From positions 1 to 64,000 of the forward strand of contig CACOKI010000002.1 of the NCBI GenBank assembly GCA_902627735.1: a stretch of DNA of 64,000 bases, given 5' to 3'. This document shows, one piece after another, positions 34,966 through 44,508 of this stretch (the stretch's first letter is position 1; each line of letters opens with the position of its first letter). The notes beneath the pieces are model-generated. The model searched no databases, had not been told where the DNA came from, and saw nothing but the letters and a program-made list of their open reading frames with translations. A program made the translations under genes and the position numbers. Origin of the DNA: an uncultured Pelagibacteraceae bacterium. GTDB lineage: Bacteria > Pseudomonadota > Alphaproteobacteria > Pelagibacterales > Pelagibacteraceae.

Positions 34966-36384
34966 TTATTTTTTTAGAGATTGAAAAGCTAATAATGCAG
35001 CTTTTCTAGCCTCCTCATGAATTACAATAGGTTTTGGATAATCTTTTCCAATTATAGTCTTAATAGCTTGTTGGTATTTTGTTTCCATTTCCCAGGGTTT
35101 ATGAATAAATTTTGATGGAACTTTATTTAATTCTGAAACCCATTTTTTTACATAAATACCTTCCTTATCAAATTTTTCTCCCTGAAGAATTGGATTAAAT
35201 ATTCTAAAATAAGGAGCGGCATCAGCTCCACAACCGGCGACCCATTGCCATTGAGCTACATTATTTGCTTTATTAAAATCTAATAAACAATTTCTAAAAT
35301 GTTTTTCTCCCTCTATCCAATTTATTCTCAGATGTTTTACTAAAAAAGATCCTACAACCATTCTTATTCTATTGTGCATCCATCCAGTTTCATAAAGTTC
35401 ACGCATCCCAGCATCAACAATTGGATAACCAGTCATTCCATTTTTCCAAGCTTTAAGAAACTTTTCATTTTTTACCCAAGGAAATTTGTCAAATTCTTTT
35501 CTAAAATTACCTTTTAGAAATTCTGGGAAATAATTAATCAAACTATGAGAAAATTCTCTCCATCCTAATTCATTAACATATTTTCGATAACCAATACCTT
35601 TTGATTTAATCTCACTACACTTTTTCCATATTGTTCCCACATGAATTTGACCAAATTTTATATAAGGTGATAATTTTGAAGTACCTTCAACAGATGGTAT
35701 ATCTCGAGACGTTCCATAATTTTTAATTTTATTTTCTATTAAATTATTGAGTATTTTTTTTGAATCATTTTCTGAAATTTTCCAGTATTTTTCGAATTTT
35801 TTATACCAATTTTTTTTTGGTAAAATTTTTTTTGGCTCAACTGAATTCTTAAATAAAGAAATTGTTTTTGTCTTTTTTTTTACAATATAATTTTTACTCG
35901 GGGGTAAACCTAAAAATTTTTGTTCAGCATTTCTCCAAAAAGGAGTAAACACTTTAAAAGGGGTTCCATCATTTTTAGTAACTTCTTGAAATTCATTTAA
36001 TATATTTCCTTTAAAATATTTAAACTCAATTTGATTTTTGATAAAAATATCTCTTATTTTTTTTCCTTTAGCAATTACATCAGGCTCATAAATTTTGTTC
36101 CAATATATCGAAATATCATCTTTTTTTTTTAATTTGGAAAGTATATCTAATTCATCTCCCTCTAATATTTGAAGATTAATTTTGTATTTTTGTAATTCTG
36201 ATTTGAATACCTCTAAAGATTTAGAGAGCCACCATTTTTGGGCTTCTCTTTTGTTATCGAAGTCAGCTTTGTTATAAATGTATAAAGCGATTACGTTTTC
36301 ATGATTTTGAGTAGCATATGCAAGAGCAGGATTATGTTCTATTCTAAAATCTTCCCGAATCCATGTAATTGCATTTTTTGTCAT
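34966..36384 (-). CDS. phrB: deoxyribodipyrimidine photolyase
   Basis: A 472-residue cryptochrome/photolyase family flavoprotein that repairs UV-induced pyrimidine dimers with light. The N-terminal alpha/beta domain starts ITWIREDFRIEHNPAL. The FAD domain has TSKLSPYIKFGQI, TGYPIVDAGMRELYETGWMH, NRIRMVVGSFLVKHL and WQWVAGCGADAAPYFRIFNP, all conserved in class I CPD photolyases; the tryptophans of the electron chain are plausible. It is the last gene of the minus-strand run, nine bases after the PLP enzyme. Sunlit surface life fits this gene. Confidence 0.93.
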   Translation of the reverse strand: MTKNAITWIREDFRIEHNPALAYATQNHENVIALYIYNKADFDNKREAQKWWLSKSLEVFKSELQKYKINLQILEGDELDILSKLKKKDDISIYWNKIYEPDVIAKGKKIRDIFIKNQIEFKYFKGNILNEFQEVTKNDGTPFKVFTPFWRNAEQKFLGLPPSKNYIVKKKTKTISLFKNSVEPKKILPKKNWYKKFEKYWKISENDSKKILNNLIENKIKNYGTSRDIPSVEGTSKLSPYIKFGQIHVGTIWKKCSEIKSKGIGYRKYVNELGWREFSHSLINYFPEFLKGNFRKEFDKFPWVKNEKFLKAWKNGMTGYPIVDAGMRELYETGWMHNRIRMVVGSFLVKHLRINWIEGEKHFRNCLLDFNKANNVAQWQWVAGCGADAAPYFRIFNPILQGEKFDKEGIYVKKWVSELNKVPSKFIHKPWEMETKYQQAIKTIIGKDYPKPIVIHEEARKAALLAFQSLKK

Positions 36385-36392
36385 AGAGAATC

Positions 36393-37526
36393 TTATTTTC
36401 TACCTTTAGATAGCAGTTGTTTGTAAAGTTTTACATCTGCATTACCTTCGCAGCCAATTACCAAGATATTTGATTTTTTATCTATATTAAGGAATTTTTT
36501 TGCTTGTACATTGTTGCATAATCCAATCAAAGCGATAACTCCAGGTGCTGCACATTCACCACCTATAATAGAAGTTTTACTAAATTTTTTATCTTTTAAG
36601 CCAGCCACAGTTTTAGCTATATTTTTATCAGATATTGAAACGCAACAATTGCTTGCATTTTTTAATATTTGCCATGGCACGAGAGACATCTCGTTACATG
36701 ACATTCCACCCATAATACTTTCTTTTTTTATTTTAATTTTTTTTAACTTATTGTCTTTTATACTCTGAAGTACACAATCTGCCTTATCAGGTTCAACTAT
36801 GATAATTTTTGGTATTCTTTTAAAATATTTTGCTACTCCAGCAACTATTCCAGCTGCCAATCCTCCAACGCCAGCTTGAAGAAATATGTGAGTTATATAT
36901 TGGTTCGTTTGTTTAGAAATTTCTTTTATCATAATTGAATATCCTGCCATAGTAAGTTGAGGTATATATTTGTAATTTTTTGTCGATACATCTTGAACAA
37001 TTTTCCAATTATTTTTTTTTGATAATTTTTGACATTCTTTTAAAGAATCTTCATAATTTCCCTTAACTCTAATAACTTCCGCACCAAATTTTTTTATTTC
37101 ATCCACTCTAGCATCGCTGACATATTGGCTAACAAAAATTTTACATCTTAACTTTAATCTTTGTGCACCCCACGCAACCGATCTACCATGATTACCAGCA
37201 GTAGCTGACGATATAATAATATTTCTTGTTCCCTTAGAAATTTTTTCTACGGCATAAGCACCACCTAAAGCTTTAAAAGATTTTAAGTGAAATCTTTTTG
37301 ACTCATCTTTGTAAAAAATATTCTTAACTTTCAAATTTTTTTTTAATTTATCAAGAGTTAAAAGGGGACTTATATTATAACTTTTCCAATTAGAAATAGA
37401 ATTATAAGCATTAGCAAGCATAGTTGAAGGCATATAATTTAAAACATGACTTCTCTTAAATTGAAAGTTTTTGTTAATTAAAAATTTTGTTAACTTCCAA
37501 CCTTTAATCTTCTTTGAATAACTCAC
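36393..37526 (-). CDS. diaminopropionate ammonia-lyase-like PLP enzyme
   Basis: A 377-residue fold-type II PLP enzyme. The cofactor lysine is in KRFHLKSFKALGGAYAV, the pattern of 2,3-diaminopropionate ammonia-lyase ('sFKalGgayA'); SSATAGNHGRSVAWGAQRL and QAGVGGLAAGIVAG are the asparagine and glycine-rich loops. True DpaL cleaves both diaminopropionate isomers to pyruvate and ammonia. Threonine dehydratase and EutB-type hydroxyectoine enzymes are relatives, so substrate is open. It starts one base after the GlnT-like gene, implying that the ammonia released or substrate amine relates to glutamine-synthetase-type chemistry. Confidence 0.7.
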   Translation of the reverse strand: MSYSKKIKGWKLTKFLINKNFQFKRSHVLNYMPSTMLANAYNSISNWKSYNISPLLTLDKLKKNLKVKNIFYKDESKRFHLKSFKALGGAYAVEKISKGTRNIIISSATAGNHGRSVAWGAQRLKLRCKIFVSQYVSDARVDEIKKFGAEVIRVKGNYEDSLKECQKLSKKNNWKIVQDVSTKNYKYIPQLTMAGYSIMIKEISKQTNQYITHIFLQAGVGGLAAGIVAGVAKYFKRIPKIIIVEPDKADCVLQSIKDNKLKKIKIKKESIMGGMSCNEMSLVPWQILKNASNCCVSISDKNIAKTVAGLKDKKFSKTSIIGGECAAPGVIALIGLCNNVQAKKFLNIDKKSNILVIGCEGNADVKLYKQLLSKGRK

Positions 37527-37527
37527 T

Positions 37528-38853
37528 CTAGCAGTCTAAAGTATTTTGGCTTTCCCATTCGGTAACGGGCTTTGATTTATCAAATTTTTCTTTACTATTA
37601 AATTCTTTTATTTCAGAACTTCTAAGCTTTATAAAGCTATTTATAGTATCTCTCCCAAAACTTTTATTCATCTCCTTATTATTATTTAATTGCTCTAAAG
37701 ATTGTTTAAGTTCATTAGGAAGTTTTGGTAGATTAGGGTATTTTTTGTAGTCTGTGTACATATTACAATATAAAGGTTTTCCAGGATTGATTTTATTTTT
37801 TAAACCATGTAGTCCAGCAGCTAGAACTCCGGCTTGTAATAAATATGGATTAGCAGATCCATCCATTAATCTTAATTCAAATCTTCCAGGATCTGGAATT
37901 CTTATCATGTGGGTTCTGTTATTTCCTGTGAAAGAAATACTACTTGGAGACCATGAAGCTCCTGATTTTGTTGGTGGAGCATTAATTCTTCTATAACTAT
38001 TTATTGTAGGATTGAAGAATGCAGATAATGATGAAGCATTTTTAATTACTCCTCCTAAAAAATTATATGCCATTTTACTTAAACCAAGCTTATCTGTTTT
38101 ATCTAAGAATTTATTCTTTTTACCTTGCCAAACGGAAATATGTGCATGACAACCATTGCCTGTTAAATTTTGAAATGGTTTTGGCATAAAAGTTGCTCTT
38201 AGCCCATGTTTTTCTGCAATTGTTTTTACCATGTATTTAAAGAATGTATGTCTATCAGCTGTTGTTAAACAATTTGAATAATTCCAATTCATTTCAAATT
38301 GTCCATTAGCATCTTCATGATCGTTTTGGTAGGGACCCCATCCCATTTCAATCATGCAATCACAAATTTCTTTAATAAGTTCATATCTTCTCATCAATGC
38401 AGATTGATCATAACAAGGTTTTGATTGTGTATCTCTTGGATCTGCTATTGATTTTCCGTCTTCAGAAATCAAAAAATATTCACATTCCACACCAGATTTC
38501 ATTGTTAAACCTTGTTTTGCAAGTTCTTTAATTTGTTTTTTGAGCATTACTCTAGGTGATGCTTCTACTGGTTTTCCATTCATCCAAAGATCAGATGCTA
38601 ACCAACCTATTTCTTTTTTCCAAGGTAGTTGAATCAGACTATCTGGGTCTGGAATTCCAAACATATCAGCATCAGCAGGAGACATATCTAACCATGCAGC
38701 AAATCCGGCAAATCCTGCACCTGTCTCTTGCATTTCTTTAATTGCATGCGCTGGAACTAATTTTGATCTTAATACACCAAATAAATCTACAAAACTTATG
38801 AGAAAGTATTTTATTTTTTTTTCTTTAGCTATTTTGAACAAATTTTTTGGCAT
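37528..38853 (-). CDS. GlnT/GmaS-type glutamine synthetase family enzyme
   Basis: A 441-residue ligase of the GlnT class (type III-like glutamine synthetases, including gamma-glutamylmethylamide synthetase). Features: YFLISFVDLFGVLRSKLVP at the start, QNDHEDANGQFEMNWNYS (metal site), MPKPFQNLTGNGCHAHISVW (ATP/ammonia site), NSYRRINAP and NRTHMIRIPDPGRFELR (substrate Arg). Rhizobial glnT accompanies glxBCD, and gmaS accompanies mgsABC, so with the split glutamate synthase here it could make gamma-glutamylmethylamide from methylamine. Glutamine or another gamma-glutamyl amide is possible. The ATG at 38853 is preferred to TTG 38856. Confidence 0.72.
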   Translation of the reverse strand: MPKNLFKIAKEKKIKYFLISFVDLFGVLRSKLVPAHAIKEMQETGAGFAGFAAWLDMSPADADMFGIPDPDSLIQLPWKKEIGWLASDLWMNGKPVEASPRVMLKKQIKELAKQGLTMKSGVECEYFLISEDGKSIADPRDTQSKPCYDQSALMRRYELIKEICDCMIEMGWGPYQNDHEDANGQFEMNWNYSNCLTTADRHTFFKYMVKTIAEKHGLRATFMPKPFQNLTGNGCHAHISVWQGKKNKFLDKTDKLGLSKMAYNFLGGVIKNASSLSAFFNPTINSYRRINAPPTKSGASWSPSSISFTGNNRTHMIRIPDPGRFELRLMDGSANPYLLQAGVLAAGLHGLKNKINPGKPLYCNMYTDYKKYPNLPKLPNELKQSLEQLNNNKEMNKSFGRDTINSFIKLRSSEIKEFNSKEKFDKSKPVTEWESQNTLDC

Positions 38854-38870
38854 CAATTAGATTATCATAT

Positions 38871-39026
38871 TCATTTAAAAAAAGATAAAATTGTTTCCTT
38901 GTAAAAAATTATATTTACAACAATGATTACAATGACTGCTAATATTGCACCATATTTTGCTTTTGGAAATGCAACTCCTCTCATTTTACTAGGTCTCAAT
39001 TCTTCGTTATTATTTTCTTCAGACAT
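38871..39026 (-). CDS. 51-residue single-pass membrane mini-protein
   Basis: A short ORF (ATG complement of 39024-39026, stop complement of 38871-38873). It begins MSEENNNEELRPSKMRGVAF, then a hydrophobic segment (about residues 26-42, AILAVIVIIVVNIIFY) and a short Lys-ended tail. An acidic cytoplasmic tail plus one membrane helix suggests a regulatory or accessory membrane peptide. It lies between the amt terminator and the GlnT-like gene, starting 21 bases after the hairpin and ending 17 bases before the next ATG. No family recognised; conservation in other SAR11 genomes would decide. Confidence 0.5.
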   Translation of the reverse strand: MSEENNNEELRPSKMRGVAFPKAKYGAILAVIVIIVVNIIFYKETILSFFK

Positions 39027-39047
39027 TATTGATTTTGATTTAAAAAT

Positions 39048-39071
39048 GGGCGCTAGAGTATCCTAGCGCCC
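39048..39071 (-). terminator. terminator after amt and the 76-residue gene
   Basis: GGGCGCTAG (39048-39056) pairs perfectly with CTAGCGCCC (39063-39071) around a six-base loop. On the minus strand the stem runs into ATTTTTAAATC. It separates the amt transcript from the mini-protein/GlnT/PLP transcript; incomplete termination would link them. Confidence 0.8.
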
Positions 39072-39089
39072 AAATTTTATTATATTATC

Positions 39090-39320
39090 TTACCATTCAG
39101 CCATATTGCTTTTATGGTCATTAGCCCCATGTCTTTTTCTTGCAAGTCTTTCGAGTTCTTCACTCTCAGATTTGGAAGTTAAAACATGCCAACCAACCCA
39201 TATAATGATGGCAAGTATCACTAGTATTCCCTCACTAGATCCAGCACCAGGATAAACTGCACCCGCAACTTGTTCTGCAGGTTTGTTAAGGTGATCGATC
39301 CAATTTGTTACTGTAGCCAT
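39090..39320 (-). CDS. 76-residue single-pass membrane protein next to amt
   Basis: A small protein with an amphipathic N-terminus (ATVTNWIDHLNKPAEQVAGAV), one membrane helix (about 30-48, GILVILAIIIWVGWHVL) and a charged tail (SKSESEELERLARKRHG). It starts 12 bases after amt and is almost certainly co-expressed, so an accessory subunit of the transporter is a reasonable idea. No PII (glnK) gene is present at this locus, where it commonly pairs with amt. Family not recognised. Confidence 0.6.
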   Translation of the reverse strand: MATVTNWIDHLNKPAEQVAGAVYPGAGSSEGILVILAIIIWVGWHVLTSKSESEELERLARKRHGANDHKSNMAEW

Positions 39321-39332
39321 ATTGTTTCTCCT

Positions 39333-40733
39333 TTACCTGGTTGCAGACGAAACAGCTCTTTCGTCTTTTTTAGCAGTTTCCATTATTTCATAGTCTAGTC
39401 CAGCTATTTCCACTTCACGTGGGATTCTTAATTTACCCATTCCATGAAGCACTTTAGCTATAACATAACCTGGTATTAGTCCAAGAACTACGAACATTAT
39501 TAATGCTCCCAAGAACTGTCCTAACGGATTAATTGATGCATAAGTAGTTCCATCCCACATAGCTCCAACACTATATCCAGAAGCTGGATAACCATTTAAA
39601 ACAAAACCGCAAATTATTAAACCAATAAATCCAGCATAACCATGAACTGCTACTGCACCAACCGCATCATCAATTTTGAACTTACGTTCAACCCAATAAT
39701 GAAGTTTATATGAAAGTACAACTCCGATCATACCAATGATCATTGCTTGAATTGGATGATATAAATCATTTCCAGCTGAAGCACATATGATACCAGCTAG
39801 TCCACTTGAGTATGTCCAGAAAGGATCACCTTTTGCAATCCAGTATCCAGCTAATAAGCCTCCTGATAATGACATCAAGAAGTTAAAAGTAATACCACTA
39901 AGTGTAGTAGGAGTTACATAAATGTTTGTAGCTGTCCAATAAGATATACCTTCCATACCATATTCAGGTCCAAGATCAAATATTGGAATATTACAAGCCG
40001 CATAAAATCCCCAGAAACCAGTATAAATTAGAAACAATCCAATTGTTACTAACCAAGGATTTCTTGGTCCTATGTTTCTTGGCTCACCACTTGATGAGAA
40101 CTTTCCAATTCTTGGTCCTAAAACCATTAGTACACCTAAGGCAAATCCACCAGCGATTGCGTGAATTACCCCTGAAGCGTAAGCATCATGGTAACCTAAT
40201 AGTTTAAGCATCCAGCCATCAAAGTGCCATCCCCAAGCAGCATCTATTACCCAGAAAACAGAACCAATTGCAATTGCTAAAATTCCAAATGCAAAAGTAG
40301 TAATTCTCTCGATGATTGCTCCTGAGACTATTGAAGCAGCGGTCCAAGAAAATAAAAGGAACGCAGCCCAAAAGACACCCGAAATGTGGTCACCTAAGTT
40401 AACAGCCATTAATTGGCTTGTTGCAGTATAGAATTTGGCACTGAATGCCGAGTCATCGGTAATTAATGCAGTGCTTTCATTCATTATTGATGGCGCTAAT
40501 CCCGGTCCTGTTGGGAAAGCCCAATAAATCCACCAACCAAACAAAAACCAAGTTACTGTTACCAAAGGTATCAGCATCGTGTTTTTCATTAGAGTATGTT
40601 GGTGATGTTTGTATCGCGAAGCTCCAACCTCATACATACAGAAACCGACGTGAATTAAAAACATCAGTACTACTGTTACCCAGTAATAAAATTCTGTAAA
40701 TATGGTAGTAAGAGCTGCTAACTGATCAGTCAT
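39333..40733 (-). CDS. amt: ammonium/methylammonium transporter, Amt family
   Basis: A 466-residue inner-membrane channel with about eleven hydrophobic segments. The paired pore histidines are visible in YASGVIHAIAGGFALGV and VAVHGYAGFIGLIICG. The N-terminus ends its first helix with VLMFLIHVGFCMYEVGASRYKH, corresponding to AmtB's 'Fm..GfalleaG..r.kn'. The sequence is divergent from AmtB of the nitrogen-regulated type, and its position beside the split glutamate synthase and GS-like genes fits methylamine uptake. It follows a 124-base gap from the 138-residue gene, and AT-rich leader sequence gives room for its own promoter. Confidence 0.85.
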   Translation of the reverse strand: MTDQLAALTTIFTEFYYWVTVVLMFLIHVGFCMYEVGASRYKHHQHTLMKNTMLIPLVTVTWFLFGWWIYWAFPTGPGLAPSIMNESTALITDDSAFSAKFYTATSQLMAVNLGDHISGVFWAAFLLFSWTAASIVSGAIIERITTFAFGILAIAIGSVFWVIDAAWGWHFDGWMLKLLGYHDAYASGVIHAIAGGFALGVLMVLGPRIGKFSSSGEPRNIGPRNPWLVTIGLFLIYTGFWGFYAACNIPIFDLGPEYGMEGISYWTATNIYVTPTTLSGITFNFLMSLSGGLLAGYWIAKGDPFWTYSSGLAGIICASAGNDLYHPIQAMIIGMIGVVLSYKLHYWVERKFKIDDAVGAVAVHGYAGFIGLIICGFVLNGYPASGYSVGAMWDGTTYASINPLGQFLGALIMFVVLGLIPGYVIAKVLHGMGKLRIPREVEIAGLDYEIMETAKKDERAVSSATR

Positions 40734-40857
40734 ATCCTATCTCCATATTAGTTTCTAAAACCCTATAAAATTTCTATGGGTGTGACAAATGAAACAATAA
40801 AATAAAACCTAATATTGACAATAGATTTTAAAATAAAATCAACTTAAGATTGTGTAA

Positions 40858-41274
40858 CTAGAATTTTAGGTAAGCTTTTTTCAGATCAACAAGAGGATGT
40901 TTTGGAGACATTTGAAATTTTACTAAAAGCTCTCTTGCTATCATATCTCTATCTTGTTGATTGTTAGGTAATTTAATTGATTTTGGAATTGTAACCCAAC
41001 CATTAGCATTTCTACAAAATACTGCTGGTCTTCCTTCTTCATAACCCATATGTACATCTTCTAACCAATTAAGATCATCCCAGCCCATCGCTTCGATATA
41101 TTTTTTTAAAAAAGGAGTGATCTTTTTATAGTCTGGAAGAAGATTAACGTCATATCTATAACCGATAGATTGACCAATCATTTTTTCTCTAGCTGTTTCT
41201 TTTTTCTTACCTAACTGTTGGTCTTTGACGGCTACTGATTTTGTAACTTTATTTTTATTCTTTTTTTTAACCAT
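40858..41274 (-). CDS. 138-residue protein of unknown function in the mgs/glx cluster
   Basis: A cytoplasmic protein whose first 35 residues are strongly basic (VKKKNKNKVTKS..), followed by a compact conserved-looking part with several Trp (GWDDLNWLEDVHMGYEEGRP, then NGWVTIPKSIKLP). The ATG at 41274 lies seven bases after the split glutamate-synthase gene; a longer frame starting at 41310 is rejected because it overlaps that gene. It has no membrane segment. I do not recognise the family; tight coupling suggests an accessory to the synthase or to glutamine-synthetase chemistry. Confidence 0.6.
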   Translation of the reverse strand: MVKKKNKNKVTKSVAVKDQQLGKKKETAREKMIGQSIGYRYDVNLLPDYKKITPFLKKYIEAMGWDDLNWLEDVHMGYEEGRPAVFCRNANGWVTIPKSIKLPNNQQDRDMIARELLVKFQMSPKHPLVDLKKAYLKF

Positions 41275-41281
41275 AGTTACC

Positions 41282-42700
41282 TTAAATTTTATGGAAGTTA
41301 TCAACCCCAACAGTATAATTAGTACCTGCCAAAGGAACTTTTGCTAAAGCAGATGCTTCAGAAGTTAGAGCTGCCAAATCTTCGGGCTCAAGAGAATGAA
41401 TATTAGTTTTACCACATGCTCTAGCTAATAATTGTGCTTCAAGAGTCATTGAGTGAAGATAATTATAAACTCTTAGAGCAGCATCATCAGGATTTAATCT
41501 AGCTCTAAGTTTTGGATCTTGAGTAGCAACACCTACCGGACATCTTCCAGTATGGCAATGGTAACACTCACCAGCTTTTACACCCATCTCTTTTTCAAAA
41601 TTTGCTTCTGGAATATCTTTATTGCAATTAAGTGCGATCATAGAACCTGTTCCAATAGCTATTGCATCTGCACCCAAAGCTAATGCTTTAGCCATGTCAG
41701 CACCATCTCTCACACCACCAGCATAAATTAATGTTACTTTCCCAGTTTTACCTACATCATCTAACGCTCTTCGAGCCTCTCTGATTGCAGCAATACCTGG
41801 AATACCTGTATTAGCTGCTGCGATGTGCGGACCTGCTCCTGTTGATCCTTCCATACCATCTAAGTATATAGAGTCAGGATCACATTTCGCTGCCATACGT
41901 ACATCATCATAAACTTTAGATGCACCTAATTTTAATTGAATTGGAACTTTATTTTTTGTCAGTTGCCTTAATTCGTCTACTTTTAAAGCTAAATCATCTG
42001 GACCCAACCAATCAGGATGTCTTGCTGGAGATCTTTGATCAATACCAGATGGTAATGATCTCATCTCAGCAACTTGGTCAGTTACTTTTTGACCCATTAA
42101 GTGTCCACCCATCCCAACTTTTTGTCCTTGCCCAATAAATACTTCTATTCCATCTGCAAGTTGCGCATGATGTGGGTTAAATCCATATCTTGATTGAATA
42201 CATTGATAGAACCATTTTTCTGAATATCTTCTTTCATCAGGTATCATTCCACCTTCACCTGAACATGTTGCACTACCAGCCATTGTTGCTCCTCTTGCAA
42301 GAGCTGTTTTAGCCTCGTATGATAATGCTCCAAAACTCATACCAGTGATGTAAACTGGGATATCCAACTCAATTGGATTTTCACATCTTGGACCAATTAC
42401 AGTCTTTGTCTCACATTTTTCTCTATAACCTTCAATTACAAATCTAGTAAGAGTACCTGGTAGGAAAACTAAATCATCAAAAGTAGGAATCTTTTTCATT
42501 AAAGCCATTCCACGCATTCTGTATCTTCCTAATTGAGATTTTATATGAATATCATCTATTACTTCTGGAGTAAAAATTGCATTATGACCAAGTAGACTTT
42601 TATTTCTTGATCCATTACTACTTAAATGAACGTCAGCTTTTCCGCCAACATTCCCATTAGTTTTTAATTTACCGTTTTTTTTCTTTTTTTTCTTTGGCAT
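41282..42700 (-). CDS. mgsC: FMN-binding glutamate synthase domain protein (GlxD/MgsC-like)
   Basis: A 472-residue protein equal to the FMN/Fe-S central domain of glutamate synthase. Features: PVYITGMSFGALSYEAKTAL, GSATCSGEGGMIPDERRYS, GQKVGMGGHLMGQKV, IQLKLGASKVYDDVRMAAK, DSIYLDGMEGSTGAGP and a CHTGRCPVGVATQ Cys group for the iron-sulfur cluster. The N-terminus is Lys-rich. With the two upstream subunits it forms a split synthase that, in methylotrophs, transfers the methylamino group of gamma-glutamylmethylamide to make N-methylglutamate. Start overlaps the preceding stop by one base (TAATG). Confidence 0.85.
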   Translation of the reverse strand: MPKKKKKKNGKLKTNGNVGGKADVHLSSNGSRNKSLLGHNAIFTPEVIDDIHIKSQLGRYRMRGMALMKKIPTFDDLVFLPGTLTRFVIEGYREKCETKTVIGPRCENPIELDIPVYITGMSFGALSYEAKTALARGATMAGSATCSGEGGMIPDERRYSEKWFYQCIQSRYGFNPHHAQLADGIEVFIGQGQKVGMGGHLMGQKVTDQVAEMRSLPSGIDQRSPARHPDWLGPDDLALKVDELRQLTKNKVPIQLKLGASKVYDDVRMAAKCDPDSIYLDGMEGSTGAGPHIAAANTGIPGIAAIREARRALDDVGKTGKVTLIYAGGVRDGADMAKALALGADAIAIGTGSMIALNCNKDIPEANFEKEMGVKAGECYHCHTGRCPVGVATQDPKLRARLNPDDAALRVYNYLHSMTLEAQLLARACGKTNIHSLEPEDLAALTSEASALAKVPLAGTNYTVGVDNFHKI

Positions 42701-43554
42701 TAAATTGCTCCTTTTTTCTCAGTAGGTTCTAAGTTATCGTAGTTCCATAATTTTTTACCAGCTACAATTTTTTTCATTTTGCTCACATCAAAATTGTCAC
42801 CAATTTCAGCAACCTTCAATTTTCTTTTTAACCAATCTTGATCACTTTTAGTTAATTCAGCGTCAACTGCATCACTACCATAAGAACCAATTTCTCCACC
42901 TACGAAAATTGTCCCATCATACATTGAGTCACCTAAATTTATCCCTACATTACCCAAGATAATTATTCTTCCTCTTTGCATCATAAAGCCTGTAAAAGCA
43001 CCAGCGTCTCCACCAATAATTATAGTTCCACCCTTCATATCAATACCAGTTCTAGCACCAACGCTACCTTTACATATTAAATCTCCGCCTCTAATGGCTG
43101 CTCCAAAACAAGATCCAGCATTTTTTTCAATAACCACCTTACCAGCCATTAAATTTTCAGCACAAGACCATCCAACTCGACCATTGATTCGAACTATTGG
43201 TCCATCGCAAGAACCTATTCCAAAGTAACCTAAACTACCCTCAAAAATTAAATTTAGTTTATTTAAAATTCCAACACCAATACTGTGCTTACCTTGTGGA
43301 TTCTTAATAACTATAGTTCCATAGCCTTGGCTCATTAAATTATCAATTTCTTTATTTGCATCTGCTGCTGTCATATCTTTAACATCAAGATCTGTTCTTT
43401 TATTGAAATCTACATCGTACGTTCCAAAATAATAAAAATTTTCAGCCTCATCAGGATTAAAAAATTTTTGTTGCGTTCTACCTGTTAAAACTTCAGTATG
43501 CATACCCATAGCTTGGGCCTTAGTTTTTTTTGTAACATTTTTTAAATTTGCCAT
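42700..43554 (-). CDS. mgsB: glutamate synthase GXGXG-domain protein (GlxC/MgsB-like)
   Basis: A 284-residue protein equal to the C-terminal beta-helix (GXGXG) domain of glutamate synthase: repeated glycine turns such as GSLGYFGIGSCDGPIVRINGRVG, GAAIRGGDLICKGSVGARTG, KGGTIIIGGDAGAFTGFMMQRGRIIILGNVG are spaced about 20 residues apart. In GltB this domain is structural. Its gene overlaps the preceding GATase gene by 13 bases and the next by one base, so all three subunits are translated together. Confidence 0.85.
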   Translation of the reverse strand: MANLKNVTKKTKAQAMGMHTEVLTGRTQQKFFNPDEAENFYYFGTYDVDFNKRTDLDVKDMTAADANKEIDNLMSQGYGTIVIKNPQGKHSIGVGILNKLNLIFEGSLGYFGIGSCDGPIVRINGRVGWSCAENLMAGKVVIEKNAGSCFGAAIRGGDLICKGSVGARTGIDMKGGTIIIGGDAGAFTGFMMQRGRIIILGNVGINLGDSMYDGTIFVGGEIGSYGSDAVDAELTKSDQDWLKRKLKVAEIGDNFDVSKMKKIVAGKKLWNYDNLEPTEKKGAI

Positions 43555-44486
43555 ACCTTTACCTCTCCATCAAACGGATCATAAGTATCTATTTCTTGAG
43601 GCAATATTGATCTTATTGCTATTTCCTCAGAGCCCATTGCTACCAACTCATCAGACTCATATAAAACTAAAGGTTTTGCAGCCATTGTATCCTTTGCCAT
43701 ACCCAATGAATCTTTTGTTGCAACAAAATAAGTAAACACACCATCTAATCCAGTTAATGACTCTTTCATACCTTCTTCTAGTGAAGCCCCATCTCTCATT
43801 TTTTCTGCCAAATAAACAGCGATAAGTTCTGAATCACACTCTGACATAAATCTCATTCCTTTATTTTCTAAAGCACGTCTATTATTCCAATAATTGGTTA
43901 ATTGACCATTGTGAACTACTGATACATCACTAAATGGGTAGCCCCAAAAAGGGTGAGCTGACTTAATATCTACCCCAGACTCAGTAGCCATCCTCGCGTG
44001 ACCAATAGCATGGGTTCCAATAAGTTTATCTAAATTATATCTATCACACACCATTTTGGCATTACCAAGATCTTTTATTACTTCTAAAGATTTACCCATT
44101 GAAAGAATTTCAACACCAGGGATACTTTCTATTTTTTGTGAAAATTCCAATAAATCTTTTTTATTGTATTCAATTTCATATCTTAAAGAGTATGGAAGAA
44201 TTCTATCTTCTTTAATAATTTTTGCTCCCATTTCTGAAAGGTAACTATCTACAATCTTTTTTCTTTCATCATAAACTGATACATCTTCTGCAACTGATGT
44301 ACTACCTTCACCAACATTTTCACCTACTTTGAATCTCATGATGAAATTTTTTCCATCAGTATCTCCATATAATGCATAACCAGTAGAGTCTTCACCCCTA
44401 TGCTTTAAGGCTTGTAACATACCTTGTAATTCATGACCAACTTTTGAAGATTTTCCTCTATGAATTAATCCGGCTATTCCGCACAT
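43542..44486 (-). CDS. mgsA: class II glutamine amidotransferase subunit (GlxB/MgsA-like)
   Basis: A 314-residue class II amidotransferase. The N-terminal nucleophile is Cys2 (MCGIAGLIHRG) and the sequence shows LQALKHRGEDSTGYALY, GHARMATESGVDIKSAHPFW and FSDVSVVHNGQLTNYWNNRR, the typical motifs of GltB-like domains. It releases ammonia, or a methylamino group in the N-methylglutamate pathway, for the FMN subunit. It follows the 489-residue glutamine-synthetase-like gene by 22 bases. Plain glutamate synthase function cannot be ruled out, but a full-length GltB is normally one polypeptide. Confidence 0.82.
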   Translation of the reverse strand: MCGIAGLIHRGKSSKVGHELQGMLQALKHRGEDSTGYALYGDTDGKNFIMRFKVGENVGEGSTSVAEDVSVYDERKKIVDSYLSEMGAKIIKEDRILPYSLRYEIEYNKKDLLEFSQKIESIPGVEILSMGKSLEVIKDLGNAKMVCDRYNLDKLIGTHAIGHARMATESGVDIKSAHPFWGYPFSDVSVVHNGQLTNYWNNRRALENKGMRFMSECDSELIAVYLAEKMRDGASLEEGMKESLTGLDGVFTYFVATKDSLGMAKDTMAAKPLVLYESDELVAMGSEEIAIRSILPQEIDTYDPFDGEVKVWQI

Positions 44487-44508
44487 ATACTTTTCCTCTT
44501 TAAATTTA

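Noticed and set aside
40824..40840. AT-rich palindrome in the amt leader
   Set aside because: GATTTTAAAATAAAATC is all A/T except its ends, and such repeats are frequent by chance at this base composition.
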